Assembly: GCF_030813515.1 (NCBI RefSeq)
Contig: NZ_JAUSUK010000002.1
Location: 124,001-188,000, forward strand
Source of the DNA: Rhodopseudomonas julia
Lineage (GTDB): Bacteria > Pseudomonadota > Alphaproteobacteria > Rhizobiales > Afifellaceae
Direction of reading: 5' to 3'
DNA length: 64,000 nt
Of the stretch, positions 7,598 through 16,690 are shown one piece after another; position 1 is the first letter of the stretch, and every line of letters starts with the position of its first letter. The notes beneath the pieces are model-generated. The model worked only from the letters and a program-made list of their open reading frames with translations, was not told the origin of the DNA and did no database searches. The position numbers and the translations under genes were made by a program.

Positions 7598-8790
7598 GCG
7601 CGACATCCTCACGCCAGCCGGTCGTCCGCTTCAAAGGCGTCGACATCGTCTTCGGCGACAATCCGGCGAAAGCGCTGCCTCTGATCGATGCCGGTAAGAG
7701 CCGCGCCGAGATCCAGGACGAGACCAACCAGATCGTCGGCGTCAAGAACGCCGATCTCGACGTATATGACGGCGAGGTCGTGGTTCTGATGGGGCTTTCG
7801 GGCTCCGGCAAGTCGACGCTGCTGCGCGCCGTCAACGGCCTCAATCCGGTGACGCGCGGCGAAGTCTTCGTGCATGACGGCGAGAGCGACGTGCCGGTGC
7901 ATTCCTGCGGAACGCGCCAATTGCGCAAACTCCGGCGCAACCGCGTCTCCATGGTGTTCCAGCAATTCGCGCTGCTGCCGTGGCGGACGGTGCGCGAAAA
8001 CGTGGCGCTCGGCCTTGAACTCTCGCATGTCGGGCGCCGGCGGCGGCGCAAGGATGTCGAGCGCCAGCTCGAGCTCGTCGGTCTCGGCGGCTGGGGCGAC
8101 AAGCGCGTGGAGGAATTGTCGGGCGGCATGCAGCAGCGCGTCGGGCTTGCCCGCGCGCTTGCCAACGATGCGCCCATTCTTCTCATGGACGAGCCGTTTT
8201 CGGCCCTCGACCCTTTGATCCGCGACCGCCTGCAGGACGAGCTTCTCGATCTGCAGCGCCGGCTCGAGCGCACCATCATCTTCGTCAGCCACGATCTCGA
8301 CGAGGCTTTGAAGCTCGGCAACCGCATCGCCATCATGGAAGGCGGCATCATCGTTCAGGTGGGCACGCCGCAGGAGATCGTGCTGTCGCCAGCCAGCGAA
8401 TATGTGCGCGCCTTCGTCTCGCATATGAACCCGCTCAACGTCCTGCGGGCGCAGGAGGTGATGCGGCCTGTCCACACGAATGGGGGTGGCGCGACGGCTG
8501 CGGGCGAGAGGGCCGGCGGTGACAGCTTCGAGCTCGTCTCGGACGGGATCGTCCGCAACGGCGAGACGCTGCCGCTCATCGAGCTGCAAAATCTCCGCTC
8601 CGGTTCTCTGGCGCCTGGCAGCCTGGTGCGGGTCGGCCGCGAGACCGGGTTGCGCGATCTGATCGATGCGCGGCTCATGCATCGCGGGGATTTCATCGTG
8701 GTCGGCGACGACGGCGTCAAAGGCGTGATCGGCGACGAGGAGCTCTTCGGGGCGCTCATTCGCGGCCGCAGCGAGCTTCAGGCGCGATAG
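7594..8790 (+). CDS. choV: Choline/glycine betaine ABC transporter ATPase (ProV/ChoV type)
   Basis: A 398-residue ABC ATPase. Walker A is GLSGSGKST (about residues 66-74), the Q-loop follows at VFQQFALLPWRTV, the signature is LSGGMQQR and Walker B is ILLMDEPFSALD. The N-terminal segment with DAGKSRAEI before the ATPase core and the C-terminal CBS-like region after about residue 290 are typical of ProV/ChoV; the latter senses ionic strength in OpuA-type systems. No periplasmic substrate-binding gene (choX/proX) lies on either side, so the binding subunit must be encoded elsewhere. Its 3' end overlaps the convergent DMT gene by 13 bp. Confidence 0.88.
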   Translation: MSATSSRQPVVRFKGVDIVFGDNPAKALPLIDAGKSRAEIQDETNQIVGVKNADLDVYDGEVVVLMGLSGSGKSTLLRAVNGLNPVTRGEVFVHDGESDVPVHSCGTRQLRKLRRNRVSMVFQQFALLPWRTVRENVALGLELSHVGRRRRRKDVERQLELVGLGGWGDKRVEELSGGMQQRVGLARALANDAPILLMDEPFSALDPLIRDRLQDELLDLQRRLERTIIFVSHDLDEALKLGNRIAIMEGGIIVQVGTPQEIVLSPASEYVRAFVSHMNPLNVLRAQEVMRPVHTNGGGATAAGERAGGDSFELVSDGIVRNGETLPLIELQNLRSGSLAPGSLVRVGRETGLRDLIDARLMHRGDFIVVGDDGVKGVIGDEELFGALIRGRSELQAR

Positions 8791-9215
8791 GCGACGAGGA
8801 AGGTGCCGCCGGCAATGGCGGCGATGCCGAGCCAGTTCAGGGCGCTCAGCTTCTCTCCGAGGAAGGTGACGCCGAAGATTGCGACCAGAAGCACGCTCAA
8901 TTTGTCGATCGGGGCCACCTGTGAGGCGTTTCCGAGCTGGAGCGCGCGGAAATAGCAGAGCCAGGATGCTCCCGTGGCGAGGCCCGACAGAACGAGAAAG
9001 GCGTAACTGCGTGCCGGTATCTCCGGCAACGTGCGAAATTCGCCGAGCGCGATGAGGATCCCGCCCAGAGCCACCAGGATGACCACCGTGCGGATGAAGG
9101 TGGCGAGATCGGAATTGACGTTTTCGACGCCGATTTTGGCGAAGACCGCTGTGAGCGCGGCGAAAACGGCGGCAAGAAGCGCCCAGACCTGCCAGGAGAG
9201 AATGGGTGAAGGCAT
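8778..9215 (-). CDS. Small EamA-type (DMT) membrane carrier, single-domain
   Basis: A 145-residue protein with about five membrane helices, equal to one EamA repeat instead of the usual two. The motif ending in TFLGEKLSALNWLGI is the conserved C-terminal part of that repeat. Such half-size DMT proteins act as dimers; the substrate is unknown. The ATG at 9213-9215 follows an AGGAGAA ribosome site. It converges on, and slightly overlaps, the choV-like gene. Confidence 0.8.
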   Translation of the reverse strand: MPSPILSWQVWALLAAVFAALTAVFAKIGVENVNSDLATFIRTVVILVALGGILIALGEFRTLPEIPARSYAFLVLSGLATGASWLCYFRALQLGNASQVAPIDKLSVLLVAIFGVTFLGEKLSALNWLGIAAIAGGTFLVAYRA

Positions 9216-9401
9216 GTCGGTTCTCCTGGCATGTTGCAGGGGCGGCACCAAAGAGGGTGAGCATAGGTGGTGGCGAGGCGTGCGTCATGCCCGCAAGGTG
9301 TTGTTTCTCCCGCCCGCGGATTGACAAAAGGCGCTGCCCGCGCCTATCTCACCGCCGAAAACGAGCACGGGCGCGCGCCTGAAGGGCGCTGCGAGAGATC
9401 A

Positions 9402-9527
9402 ATGAAAATTCGCAATTCGCTGAAGACGCTGAAGAACCGTCACCGCGAGAACCGCATGGTTCGTCGCAAGGGACGTATCTACATCATCAACAAGACGCAG
9501 AAGAAGTTCAAAGTCCGCCAGGGCTGA
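9402..9527 (+). CDS. rpmJ: 50S ribosomal protein L36
   Basis: A 41-residue basic protein with the conserved [10 protein letters not shown] start and [16 protein letters not shown] end. It lacks the zinc-binding Cys/His residues of classical L36, so it is the C-minus paralog type common in alphaproteobacteria. It is a monocistronic gene with a GAGAGA ribosome site and a hairpin downstream. Confidence 0.97.
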   Translation: MKIRNSLKTLKNRHRENRMVRRKGRIYIINKTQKKFKVRQG

Positions 9528-9538
9528 ACCCTTCCGGT

Positions 9539-9563
9539 GGCCGTCTTCGTACGGCCTCTTGTT
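9539..9563 (+). terminator. Probable terminator after rpmJ
   Basis: GGCCGT / ACGGCC stem with a 6-base loop, followed by TCTTGTT, 11 bp after the rpmJ stop. Confidence 0.55.
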
Positions 9564-9609
9564 GCATTTCCCCTTTGACGCCGATGTCGGCAGGCTCTAG
9601 CTTTCCGGC

Positions 9610-10257
9610 ATGAGGAATCTTTTGTGCCTGAGTGCCGGCTGCGCCGCGCTCCTTGCAGCTCTCATGATCCCGTCTCAGGGCGGGGCGCAGGAGCTGCCTC
9701 GGGCCAGCCCGTCTCCTGGCCATCCTTCTGCGGGCCATCCTTCTTCCATCATGCGCCATGAGGCGCCTGCGCTGCGCGATCTCTCGCAAGATGAACTCTT
9801 CGAGATGCTCAAGGTCGCGCCGAACGAGGCATCCGCCAAGCCGGCGGAACGAGAGCTTCTGCGCCGTTTCCGCGATTCCGACAGCGACACCATCGATCTG
9901 TTCATGGGTTGGGCGAGCCAGGCGATGAACGGCGAGGAATGGGGCGCCGCTCTCGACGTGCTGGATCGGGTGGTGATTCTGGATCCAGGTTTTGCCGAAG
10001 GTTGGAACAAGCGGGCGACGGCGCATTTCGCGCAGAAGGAATACGGCAAGTCGATCGCCGATATCGAGCGCACATTGCAGATCGAGCCGCGTCATTTCGG
10101 GGCGCTCGTGGGGCTCGGTATGATCCTGCGCGAGCTCGACGAGAAGGACGAGGCGATCGCCGCGTTCAAGGCCGCTCTTGCCATTCATCCCCAACTCACA
10201 GAAGCACGCGAGGCGCTCGAAGAGCTGGAGAAGGAACAGGCCGGCCAGGACATCTGA
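9610..10257 (+). CDS. Exported TPR-repeat protein
   Basis: A 215-residue protein with an N-terminal signal peptide (hydrophobic residues 4-19, probable cleavage after GGAQ or nearby). A His/Ser/Pro-rich linker follows, then about three tetratricopeptide repeats over residues 95-205, with recognisable segments WNKRATAHFAQKEYGKSIADIE and ALVGLGMILRELDEKDEAI. TPR arrays bind partner proteins; no enzymatic motif is present. Similar small periplasmic TPR proteins are common in Hyphomicrobiales and mostly uncharacterised. It converges with pyk across a shared terminator. Confidence 0.8.
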   Translation: MRNLLCLSAGCAALLAALMIPSQGGAQELPRASPSPGHPSAGHPSSIMRHEAPALRDLSQDELFEMLKVAPNEASAKPAERELLRRFRDSDSDTIDLFMGWASQAMNGEEWGAALDVLDRVVILDPGFAEGWNKRATAHFAQKEYGKSIADIERTLQIEPRHFGALVGLGMILRELDEKDEAIAAFKAALAIHPQLTEAREALEELEKEQAGQDI

Positions 10258-10325
10258 CCGCCGGCGGATCGTTTGCGGCGCCAGATTTCTGCTGTGCCAG
10301 GTGTCTGCTGCGTTTGCCCGGTAAT

Positions 10326-10350
10326 AAGGCGCCGAAGAGTTCGGCGCCTT
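10326..10350. terminator. Bidirectional terminator between TPR gene and pyk
   Basis: A strong hairpin, 11-bp arms AAGGCGCCGAA / TTCGGCGCCTT with loop GAG. T-rich flanks lie on both sides (TTTTGT rightward, TTATTA leftward), so it can serve both converging genes. Confidence 0.8.
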
Positions 10351-10384
10351 TTGTCTCTCCGTATGCCGGCGTTCAATGCCGAGC

Positions 10385-11821
10385 TTACATGCCTGAATGG
10401 CCGTCCGGGCTGACGAAAGCGAGGCGCAGGAGATTGGTCGAACCGGGCGTGCCGAACGGAACGCCGGCCGTCGTGATGATCCGCTCTCCAGGAGCTGCGA
10501 AGCCCTCATTGTGGGCGACGGAGCAGGCACGGTCGACCATTTCGTCGATGTTCATGACGTCGTCGCTGACGACGCAATGCAGCCCCCAGACGAGCGAGAG
10601 CCGGCGGGCGGTTTCGCGCACGGGCGACAAGGCCAGGATCGGCACAGTCGGGCGTTCGCGCGAGGCGCGCATACTCGTCGAACCTGATGACGTGAAGCAG
10701 ACGATGGCCGCAAGCGACAGGGTCTCGGCGATCTGGCGCGCCGCGGCGGTAATGGCATCGGCGCCGGTTGCCAGCGGTTCGGCCCGCTGGGCGTTGATGA
10801 TCATCGGATAATATTGATCGCGTTCGACCGCTTCGGCGATGGAATTCATCACGCGCACGGCATCGACGGGATGCTCGCCTGACGCCGATTCGGCCGACAA
10901 CATGACGGCATCGGCACCTTCGAAGACGGCGCCTGCCACGTCCGAGACCTCGGCGCGCGTCGGGGTCGCCGCGCCGATCATCGATTCCAGCATCTGCGTC
11001 GCCACGACGACCGGCTTGCCGGCGGCCCGGCCGGCCCGCGTGATGCGCTTTTGAATGCCCGGCACCTGCTCGAGCGGGATTTCGACGCCGAGATCGCCGC
11101 GCGCCACCATGATGGCATCGGCGAGTTCGATGATCTCGTCGAGCTGTTCGACGGCCTGGGGTTTTTCGATCTTGGCGAGCACGCCGACACGCCCGCGCGC
11201 CAACTTGCGCACTTCGGCGATGTCGTCCGGGCGCTGAATGAAGGACATTGCCACCCAATCGATCGGCTCCTCGAGCGCGGCTTCGAGATCGCGCCGGTCC
11301 TTCGGCGTGAGGGCGGAGGTCTTGAGCGTCGTGTCCGGCAGGCTGACGCCCTTGCGGTTGGAAAGCTGCGAGCCGGCAATCACCTCGGTCACCGCCTGGT
11401 CGGGAGCGTTTGAGACAACGCGCAGTTGGACGCGGCCGTCATCGAGGAGAACACGGGCGCCGGGGCGCAGGGATTCCATCACGTCGCGATGCGGCAGCTG
11501 CACGCGATTCTTGTCGCCAGGGGTCGGATCGCTGTCGAGGATGAGTTTCTGGCCGACTTCGAGCGCGATACGGCCTTCGGCGAATTCGCCGATTCTGAGC
11601 TTCGGGCCCTGCAGATCGACAAGAATGCCGATCGGGCGGCCGTGCTCGGCCTCTACGTCGCGAATGAGGCGCACCAGACGGCGCATTTCCTCATGGGTGG
11701 CGTGGCTCATATTGATGCGAAAGATATCCGCTCCGGCCACGAAGAGCGCGCTGATCGTTTCAGCGGTGTTCGAGGCAGGACCCAGAGTTGCCAGGATCTT
11801 GACCTTGCGATTGCGCCTCAT
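10385..11821 (-). CDS. pyk: Pyruvate kinase
   Basis: A 478-residue glycolytic enzyme converting phosphoenolpyruvate and ADP to pyruvate and ATP. The N-terminus KILATLGPASNT and the active-site region IMVARGDLGVEIPLEQVP with the preceding catalytic Lys (AKIEKPQA) are intact, and the C-terminal allosteric-type domain is complete. Its ATG overlaps the stop of the upstream DUF1036 gene by four bases, so the pair is an operon, an arrangement often seen in rhizobia. Confidence 0.97.
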   Translation of the reverse strand: MRRNRKVKILATLGPASNTAETISALFVAGADIFRINMSHATHEEMRRLVRLIRDVEAEHGRPIGILVDLQGPKLRIGEFAEGRIALEVGQKLILDSDPTPGDKNRVQLPHRDVMESLRPGARVLLDDGRVQLRVVSNAPDQAVTEVIAGSQLSNRKGVSLPDTTLKTSALTPKDRRDLEAALEEPIDWVAMSFIQRPDDIAEVRKLARGRVGVLAKIEKPQAVEQLDEIIELADAIMVARGDLGVEIPLEQVPGIQKRITRAGRAAGKPVVVATQMLESMIGAATPTRAEVSDVAGAVFEGADAVMLSAESASGEHPVDAVRVMNSIAEAVERDQYYPMIINAQRAEPLATGADAITAAARQIAETLSLAAIVCFTSSGSTSMRASRERPTVPILALSPVRETARRLSLVWGLHCVVSDDVMNIDEMVDRACSVAHNEGFAAPGERIITTAGVPFGTPGSTNLLRLAFVSPDGHSGM

Positions 11822-12258
11822 TGGCTATCCACGCCCCCGCTCGTCTGTTCTGTCAATTGTACTGTCCAGCTTGCCTGTTCGCCGGTGTCGACCTCGAAAA
11901 AGCCCGTTCTTTGGAAGCCGCGGGCTACGCAGTCGCCAACACTGGTGATGGTGAATTCCTTGTCCCGCGTGCACATGAAGGCCTTGCCGCCCCATTCGCC
12001 ACCGCGGTCGTAGTCGACGGCGTAGATGTAATAGTAGCGGGCTGAGAGGGCCCCGGCGAGAAGCGTTTCGCATACGCCGGGATCAATGTTCCACCAGCCT
12101 TCCGTCTGCCAGTCGTCGGCTCCTTTGTAGCCGATTGCAACCCCGACGCGGCTCGAGGTCTTATTGCACAACCGGAGGTCGGCCAAAGCAGTTCCGGCTG
12201 TTGCGGCAAGGAAGGCGGTTAGTGTGGTGACCATCAGCCCGAGACGTACTGGCGTCAT
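11818..12258 (-). CDS. DUF1036 exported protein, co-transcribed with pyk
   Basis: A 146-residue protein with a signal peptide (residues 1-23, ending TAGTALA). The mature DUF1036 domain begins DLRLCNKTSSRVGVAIGYK. Cys residues in RLCN, GVCE, FMCT and GDCV could form two disulfides in the periplasm. The function of DUF1036 is not established. I chose ATG 12258 because it places a clean signal peptide at the N-terminus; the longer frame upstream is Ser/Arg-rich and not credible. The 4-bp overlap with pyk suggests coupling, though a periplasmic protein and a glycolytic enzyme have no obvious link. Confidence 0.85.
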   Translation of the reverse strand: MTPVRLGLMVTTLTAFLAATAGTALADLRLCNKTSSRVGVAIGYKGADDWQTEGWWNIDPGVCETLLAGALSARYYYIYAVDYDRGGEWGGKAFMCTRDKEFTITSVGDCVARGFQRTGFFEVDTGEQASWTVQLTEQTSGGVDSQ

Positions 12259-12397
12259 AAGGTCTCTCGACGTTCTCACATTCTCGGCTGCCCCAGCGCG
12301 GGTTTTGCGCAGTGAGCGCGGCTTGTCAACGAGGTGGTGCGGCAAAGTCGTTGCTGGAAAGGCGAGATTTTGGGCAGAGGCGGTTGCGGTGGAGCAC

Positions 12398-13285
12398 TCA
12401 GAGCGGCTTGGTGACCGGGCGATGCGTGCGGGGCCTGGCAAAGACGACGCCGGCAAAGATCGCTGCGGCACCGACGGCCTGGAGGGCCCCGAGCGATTCG
12501 TCGAAGACGAGATAGCCAAGGAGAGCCGCGGCAACTCCCTCCAAAAAGATCACCAGTGCCGAGAAGGCGGCCGGCAGATGGCCGAGGGCGAAAGCGAGGA
12601 GCCCCTGGCCGCCGGAATGGCTTATGATGGCTAGCGACAGGAGCGCGCCGATCGCAGCGCCGCTCTGCGGCCAGAGCTGCGTTTCCATCGAGAGGGCTTC
12701 CACCGCAAGAACGGACGCGGTGACGATCGAGGAAAGAAACAGGGTCCGGCCGCCGCCGAGGACCCGCCGGGCACGGCGAACGGCGATGAAATACCCCCCG
12801 AAGAAGAGCGAAGTGATGAGGCCGTAGATATCGCCGACGAGATTCTCCGGCGAGACGGAGAGGCTTTCGCCGATGAGGAAGCCGCCACCGAGGAGACACA
12901 GACCCAGTCCGACGACAAGCCGGCGGTCCACCGGCTCGCCCAGGAAAAGACCGGAGCCGAGCGCCACCCAGACCGGTGCGAGCGTCGCCATGAAGGTGGC
13001 GTTTGCGACCGTCGTGTTGAGAACGGCGAGATGCCAGAAGGTGAGGTCACCGGCAAAGAAGATGCCGGCAAGCGCGAGCGATCCGGCGACCGGCCGCCAG
13101 GAGGGGGCGGTACGGCCGGAAGGGGTTTCGAGCCTCGCCCAGATCCACAACAGTGGCAGGGCCAGCGCCACGCGCCAAAAGGCGCTCGTCAAAGGGCCGA
13201 CTTCGGCAAAACGGACAAAGATCGGAGAGGCGCCCATGGCAAAGGCGCCAAGCACCAGGGCCGACATCGGTACGATATCCGGCAT
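12398..13285 (-). CDS. EamA/DMT-family transporter
   Basis: A 295-residue ten-helix drug/metabolite transporter with two EamA repeats, each ending in the usual acidic loop motif (LFLGEPVDRRL and LVFDESLGALQ). Substrate is unknown; family members export amino acids, nucleosides or drugs. ATG 13285 is used because it starts at the family N-terminus. An upstream ATG at 13387 has an AAGGGG site but would add 34 unusual residues and leave almost no promoter space for the divergent amidohydrolase gene. Confidence 0.85.
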   Translation of the reverse strand: MPDIVPMSALVLGAFAMGASPIFVRFAEVGPLTSAFWRVALALPLLWIWARLETPSGRTAPSWRPVAGSLALAGIFFAGDLTFWHLAVLNTTVANATFMATLAPVWVALGSGLFLGEPVDRRLVVGLGLCLLGGGFLIGESLSVSPENLVGDIYGLITSLFFGGYFIAVRRARRVLGGGRTLFLSSIVTASVLAVEALSMETQLWPQSGAAIGALLSLAIISHSGGQGLLAFALGHLPAAFSALVIFLEGVAAALLGYLVFDESLGALQAVGAAAIFAGVVFARPRTHRPVTKPL

Positions 13286-13423
13286 TGCGGTCACGAGACC
13301 GCTACGTTCACCAGCTTCGCTCAAGACAATCTCCGGCACGCCTTGGCCTCGAAGCCCGGCGGCGTTATGGATGGCTGGCCCTATCATGGCCGGGCCCCTT
13401 GCGAAACTGCTTCACACGGACAG

Positions 13424-14248
13424 ATGAACGATACGAATGCGGCGCGGGCCGTGACCGAGACCGCGCCCGCCGATTCCTACAAGGTTGTCCCAGGTGATCC
13501 GGGCGGCGGAATTCTGATCCTCTGCGATCACGCTTCGCGGCGCATGCCTCCGGAATATCGTGATCTCGGCATGCCGGCGTCGGAGCTTGAACGCCACATC
13601 GCCTACGATATCGGTGCCGGTGCGTTGAGCGAGGAGCTCGCCGAACGCCTGGATGCGCCGGCGGTTCTCACGCAATTCTCCAGATTGCTGATCGACCCCA
13701 ATCGCGGCGAGGACGATCCGACCCTCGTCATGCGGATTTCGGACGGGGCGGTGGTGCCCGGCAATGCCCGCATCGGAGCCGATGAGCGCGCGCGGCGTCT
13801 TGAGCGCTTTTATCGGCCGTACCATCAGAAGGTGTCGGAGACGATCGATCAGATGATCGAGGCGGGGCGCCCGCCGGTCATCTTTTCCGTGCACTCCTTC
13901 ACGCCCGACTGGAAGGGAACGCGCCGGCCCTGGCATGCGGGTATTTTGTGGGACAAGGATCCCCGCCTGCCGCTGCCGCTCTTGGAGGCGCTCCGGGGCG
14001 AGCACGGTCTCAGGATCGGCGACAACGAGCCTTACACGGGGGCTCTCGCCGGCGACACGCTTTACCGGCACGGGACTTTGCGCGGTCTCGCGCATGCCCT
14101 CGTCGAAGTCCGCAACGACCTTATCTCCACCGCTTCCGGCATTGCGGAATGGGCGGAGCGCCTGGAAGCGCTTCTGCGCCCACTTCTCGCCAATGAAGAG
14201 CTCTACGAGATCCGCCATTACGGCTCGCATGCCGATGCGCAAGCGTGA
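13424..14248 (+). CDS. N-formylglutamate amidohydrolase family protein
   Basis: A 274-residue member of the FGase family (HutG-like fold). Visible family motifs are CDHASRRMP near residues 37-45, DIGAGA near 64, FSRLLIDPNR near 90-99, FSVHSFTP near 153 and a C-terminal VEVRNDLI. The family hydrolyses N-formyl-L-glutamate to glutamate and formate in histidine degradation, but no other hut gene is nearby. The constant rhizobial neighbours DUF1244 and GapR suggest a different, unknown role. It runs into the DUF1244 gene with 11 bp spacing. Confidence 0.85.
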   Translation: MNDTNAARAVTETAPADSYKVVPGDPGGGILILCDHASRRMPPEYRDLGMPASELERHIAYDIGAGALSEELAERLDAPAVLTQFSRLLIDPNRGEDDPTLVMRISDGAVVPGNARIGADERARRLERFYRPYHQKVSETIDQMIEAGRPPVIFSVHSFTPDWKGTRRPWHAGILWDKDPRLPLPLLEALRGEHGLRIGDNEPYTGALAGDTLYRHGTLRGLAHALVEVRNDLISTASGIAEWAERLEALLRPLLANEELYEIRHYGSHADAQA

Positions 14249-14259
14249 AAGGAGAGACA

Positions 14260-14559
14260 GTGAGCGAAGACAGGGAGCGTAGCGAGATCGAGGCGGCCGT
14301 CTTCCGCCGTCTTGTCGAGCATTTGCGCGCACGCAGCGACGTGCAGAATATCGACCTCATGAACCTCGCCGGATTTTGCCGCAACTGCCTGTCGAACTGG
14401 TATCAGGAGGCGGCGGAGGAGAGGGGCCTTGCTCTCAGCAAGGCCGAAAGCCGCGAGATCGTCTACGGCATGCCGTACGAGGAGTGGAAGAGCCGCCACC
14501 AGACGCCGGCGAACGCCGAGCAGCAAGCCGATTTCGACAAGAACAAGCCACAACATTGA
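14260..14559 (+). CDS. DUF1244 family small protein
   Basis: A 99-residue soluble protein with the conserved core VEHLRARSDVQNIDLMNLAG followed by FCRNCLSNWY, the hallmark of DUF1244. The CxxC-type pair in FCRNC could bind metal. Start choice: GTG at 14260 has AAGGAG five bases upstream, whereas the GTG at 14245 would overlap the previous gene. Function is unknown. Confidence 0.88.
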   Translation: MSEDRERSEIEAAVFRRLVEHLRARSDVQNIDLMNLAGFCRNCLSNWYQEAAEERGLALSKAESREIVYGMPYEEWKSRHQTPANAEQQADFDKNKPQH

Positions 14560-14670
14560 GGGCGAGCCGGCCCCGCCGCGTGGAAAACGTGGATGAGGCC
14601 TTTCCGGCATTGACCGAAGCGGGCATCACCTGCACGCGAAACCCAAGAATTTGAATCTCAGGAGAAAATC

Positions 14671-14958
14671 ATGGCCGAAGAGGCATCCGGACCGGGCGGG
14701 GTGGCCGCCGGCCAGCTGCGCGCCTTCATCGAGCGTATCGAGCGGCTGGAGGAAGAAAAGAAGACCCTGTCTGAGGATATCCGCGAGGTTTATGCGGAGG
14801 CCAAAGGCAATGGCTTCGACACCAAGGTGATGCGCCAGGTCGTGCGTCTCAGGAAGCAGGACGCGGCCGAGCGGCAGGAGCAGGAGGCGATCCTCGACCT
14901 CTATATGCACGCGCTTGGCATGGCGCCCGCGGCGCTCGATGACGACGAGGCCGCCTGA
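14671..14958 (+). CDS. gapR: GapR, nucleoid-associated protein (DUF2312)
   Basis: A 95-residue mostly helical coiled-coil protein. The segment [16 protein letters not shown], then [15 protein letters not shown] and [11 protein letters not shown], is the strongly conserved GapR/DUF2312 signature. In Caulobacter GapR tetramers clamp overtwisted AT-rich DNA and help topoisomerases ahead of replication and transcription. The C-terminal tail after about residue 80 is acidic and variable. It lies downstream of DUF1244 in the usual Hyphomicrobiales neighbourhood. A TCAGGAGA ribosome site precedes the ATG. Confidence 0.95.
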   Translation: MAEEASGPGGVAAGQLRAFIERIERLEEEKKTLSEDIREVYAEAKGNGFDTKVMRQVVRLRKQDAAERQEQEAILDLYMHALGMAPAALDDDEAA

Positions 14959-15070
14959 TCCGTCCAATGAACGAGCATTGCTGCACGCCCGTGTCTGAGA
15001 CGCGCGACGAGAGATGGGCGCGACCGACCGTTCTCTCCCGCAACTTTCTTCGCCCGCCGCAGGAGCTTCT

Positions 15071-16594
15071 ATGACGACGCCGAGCTACGATATTCTTGTC
15101 ATCGGAGGCGGCGTCAATGGCTGCGGCGTCGCGCGGGATGCTGCCGGGCGGGGCTGGTCGGTTCTCCTATGCGAGATGAACGATCTCGCGAGCGGCACCT
15201 CGTCCTGGTCGACGAAGCTCATTCATGGCGGTCTGCGCTATCTCGAATATTATGAGTTCCGCCTGGTGCGCGAAGCGCTGATGGAGCGCGAGCGGTTGTG
15301 GGCAATCGCGCCGCATATCATCCATCCCTTACGTTTTGTGCTGCCGCATCATCGCGGATTGCGGCCTGCCTGGTTTCTGCGGCTCGGACTTTTCCTCTAC
15401 GACCATTTGGGCGGGCGCAGGCGCCTGCCGCCGACGAAGACGCTCGATCTCAGGCACGATCCGGCCGGTGAGCCGCTTGCCGGCGATTATCGCCGCGGCT
15501 TCGAATATTCCGACTGCTCCGTCGACGACGCGCGTCTTGTGGCGCTTAACGCCTGCGATGCCCGTGACCGGGGAGCTGCGGTGGCGACGCGGACCAAGGT
15601 CGTCAGGCTGGAGCGCGTCGTGGACGGGTGGAAGGCCACCCTGCGCAAGCCAGACGGCGAGGAGAGTGACGTTCTCGCCCGGCTCGTGGTCAACGCCGCC
15701 GGACCCTGGGTCGATGACGTGCTGGAAACGGCCGCGGATGCGAAGCAGCAGCCGATCCGTCTCGTGCAGGGCAGCCACATCGTCGTGCCGAAACTCTACG
15801 AACACGACCGTGCCTATATCTTCCAGAATGCCGACGGGCGCATCGTCTTCGCCATCCCCTATGAGGGCGAGTTTACGCTGATCGGCACGACCGATCGCGA
15901 TTACGATGGCGATCCCGCCAAAGTCCGTATCACGCCCGAAGAGACCTCCTATCTCTGCGAGGCGATCAGCGCCTATTTCCGCCGGACAGTGCGTCCGGAG
16001 GAGGTGGTGTGGTCGTTCTCCGGCGTCCGCCCGCTTGTCGACGAGGGGAGCGGATCGGCACAGGAAGCGACCCGCGATTACGTCATCAAGGTCGACGGCG
16101 GCGATGGCCGCGCGGCGCTTGTCAATGTTCTTGGCGGCAAGCTGACCACCTACCGGCGTCTCGCCGAGACGGTTCTCTTGCGCATCGAGGCGGCGCTTCA
16201 CGAAAAGCGGGGGGCTCCCTGGACGGCCGATGCGCCACTGCCGGGCGGCGATTTTCCCGTCGACGGTCTCCTCGCGCTCGAAGAGAAGGTGGCCGGCGCG
16301 CATCCAGACCTGCCTCGTCCGCTGATCGCCCGGCTTGTGCGTGCCTATGGCACGAAGACGTTCGAGTTACTGGAAGGGGTGGCCTCGCCCGCCGATCTCG
16401 GACAGCATTTCGGCGCCGACCTCTATCAGAAGGAGGTCGAGTATCTTCGCCGTGCGGAGTTCGCAGTGAGTGCGGAGGACATCCTCAACCGCCGTTCAAA
16501 GCTCTGCCTGCACGTTTCGGAGGAGGAACGAGAGGCGCTCGATCGCTATCTCGCCGAGAACGGCGCGAACGCGGTCGCGGCGTCCACCTCTTGA
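15071..16594 (+). CDS. glpD: Glycerol-3-phosphate dehydrogenase, FAD-dependent (aerobic)
   Basis: A 507-residue peripheral membrane flavoenzyme oxidising sn-glycerol-3-phosphate to dihydroxyacetone phosphate and passing electrons to ubiquinone. The FAD-binding GGGVNGCGVARDAAGRG motif starts at about residue 12, TSSWSTKLIHGGLRYLEYYEF is the family signature, and the C-terminal DAO_C domain is complete. ATG 15071 follows AGGAG by five bases. No glp repressor, kinase or transporter gene is adjacent, so it stands alone here. Confidence 0.96.
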   Translation: MTTPSYDILVIGGGVNGCGVARDAAGRGWSVLLCEMNDLASGTSSWSTKLIHGGLRYLEYYEFRLVREALMERERLWAIAPHIIHPLRFVLPHHRGLRPAWFLRLGLFLYDHLGGRRRLPPTKTLDLRHDPAGEPLAGDYRRGFEYSDCSVDDARLVALNACDARDRGAAVATRTKVVRLERVVDGWKATLRKPDGEESDVLARLVVNAAGPWVDDVLETAADAKQQPIRLVQGSHIVVPKLYEHDRAYIFQNADGRIVFAIPYEGEFTLIGTTDRDYDGDPAKVRITPEETSYLCEAISAYFRRTVRPEEVVWSFSGVRPLVDEGSGSAQEATRDYVIKVDGGDGRAALVNVLGGKLTTYRRLAETVLLRIEAALHEKRGAPWTADAPLPGGDFPVDGLLALEEKVAGAHPDLPRPLIARLVRAYGTKTFELLEGVASPADLGQHFGADLYQKEVEYLRRAEFAVSAEDILNRRSKLCLHVSEEEREALDRYLAENGANAVAASTS

Positions 16595-16690
16595 GCCGAG
16601 GCGCCCACGCTCACCGTTGAGTGTACTCCGGGGTCCAGCGCACTCCGGGTTCGAGCGCGCTGTCGGGACGAGTGAGCTCTGGGATCTGCG

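Noticed and set aside
7609-9327. 572-residue leftward open frame opposite the choV-like gene
   Set aside because: Shadow frame; low-complexity, no motifs, and it would overlap two well-supported genes.
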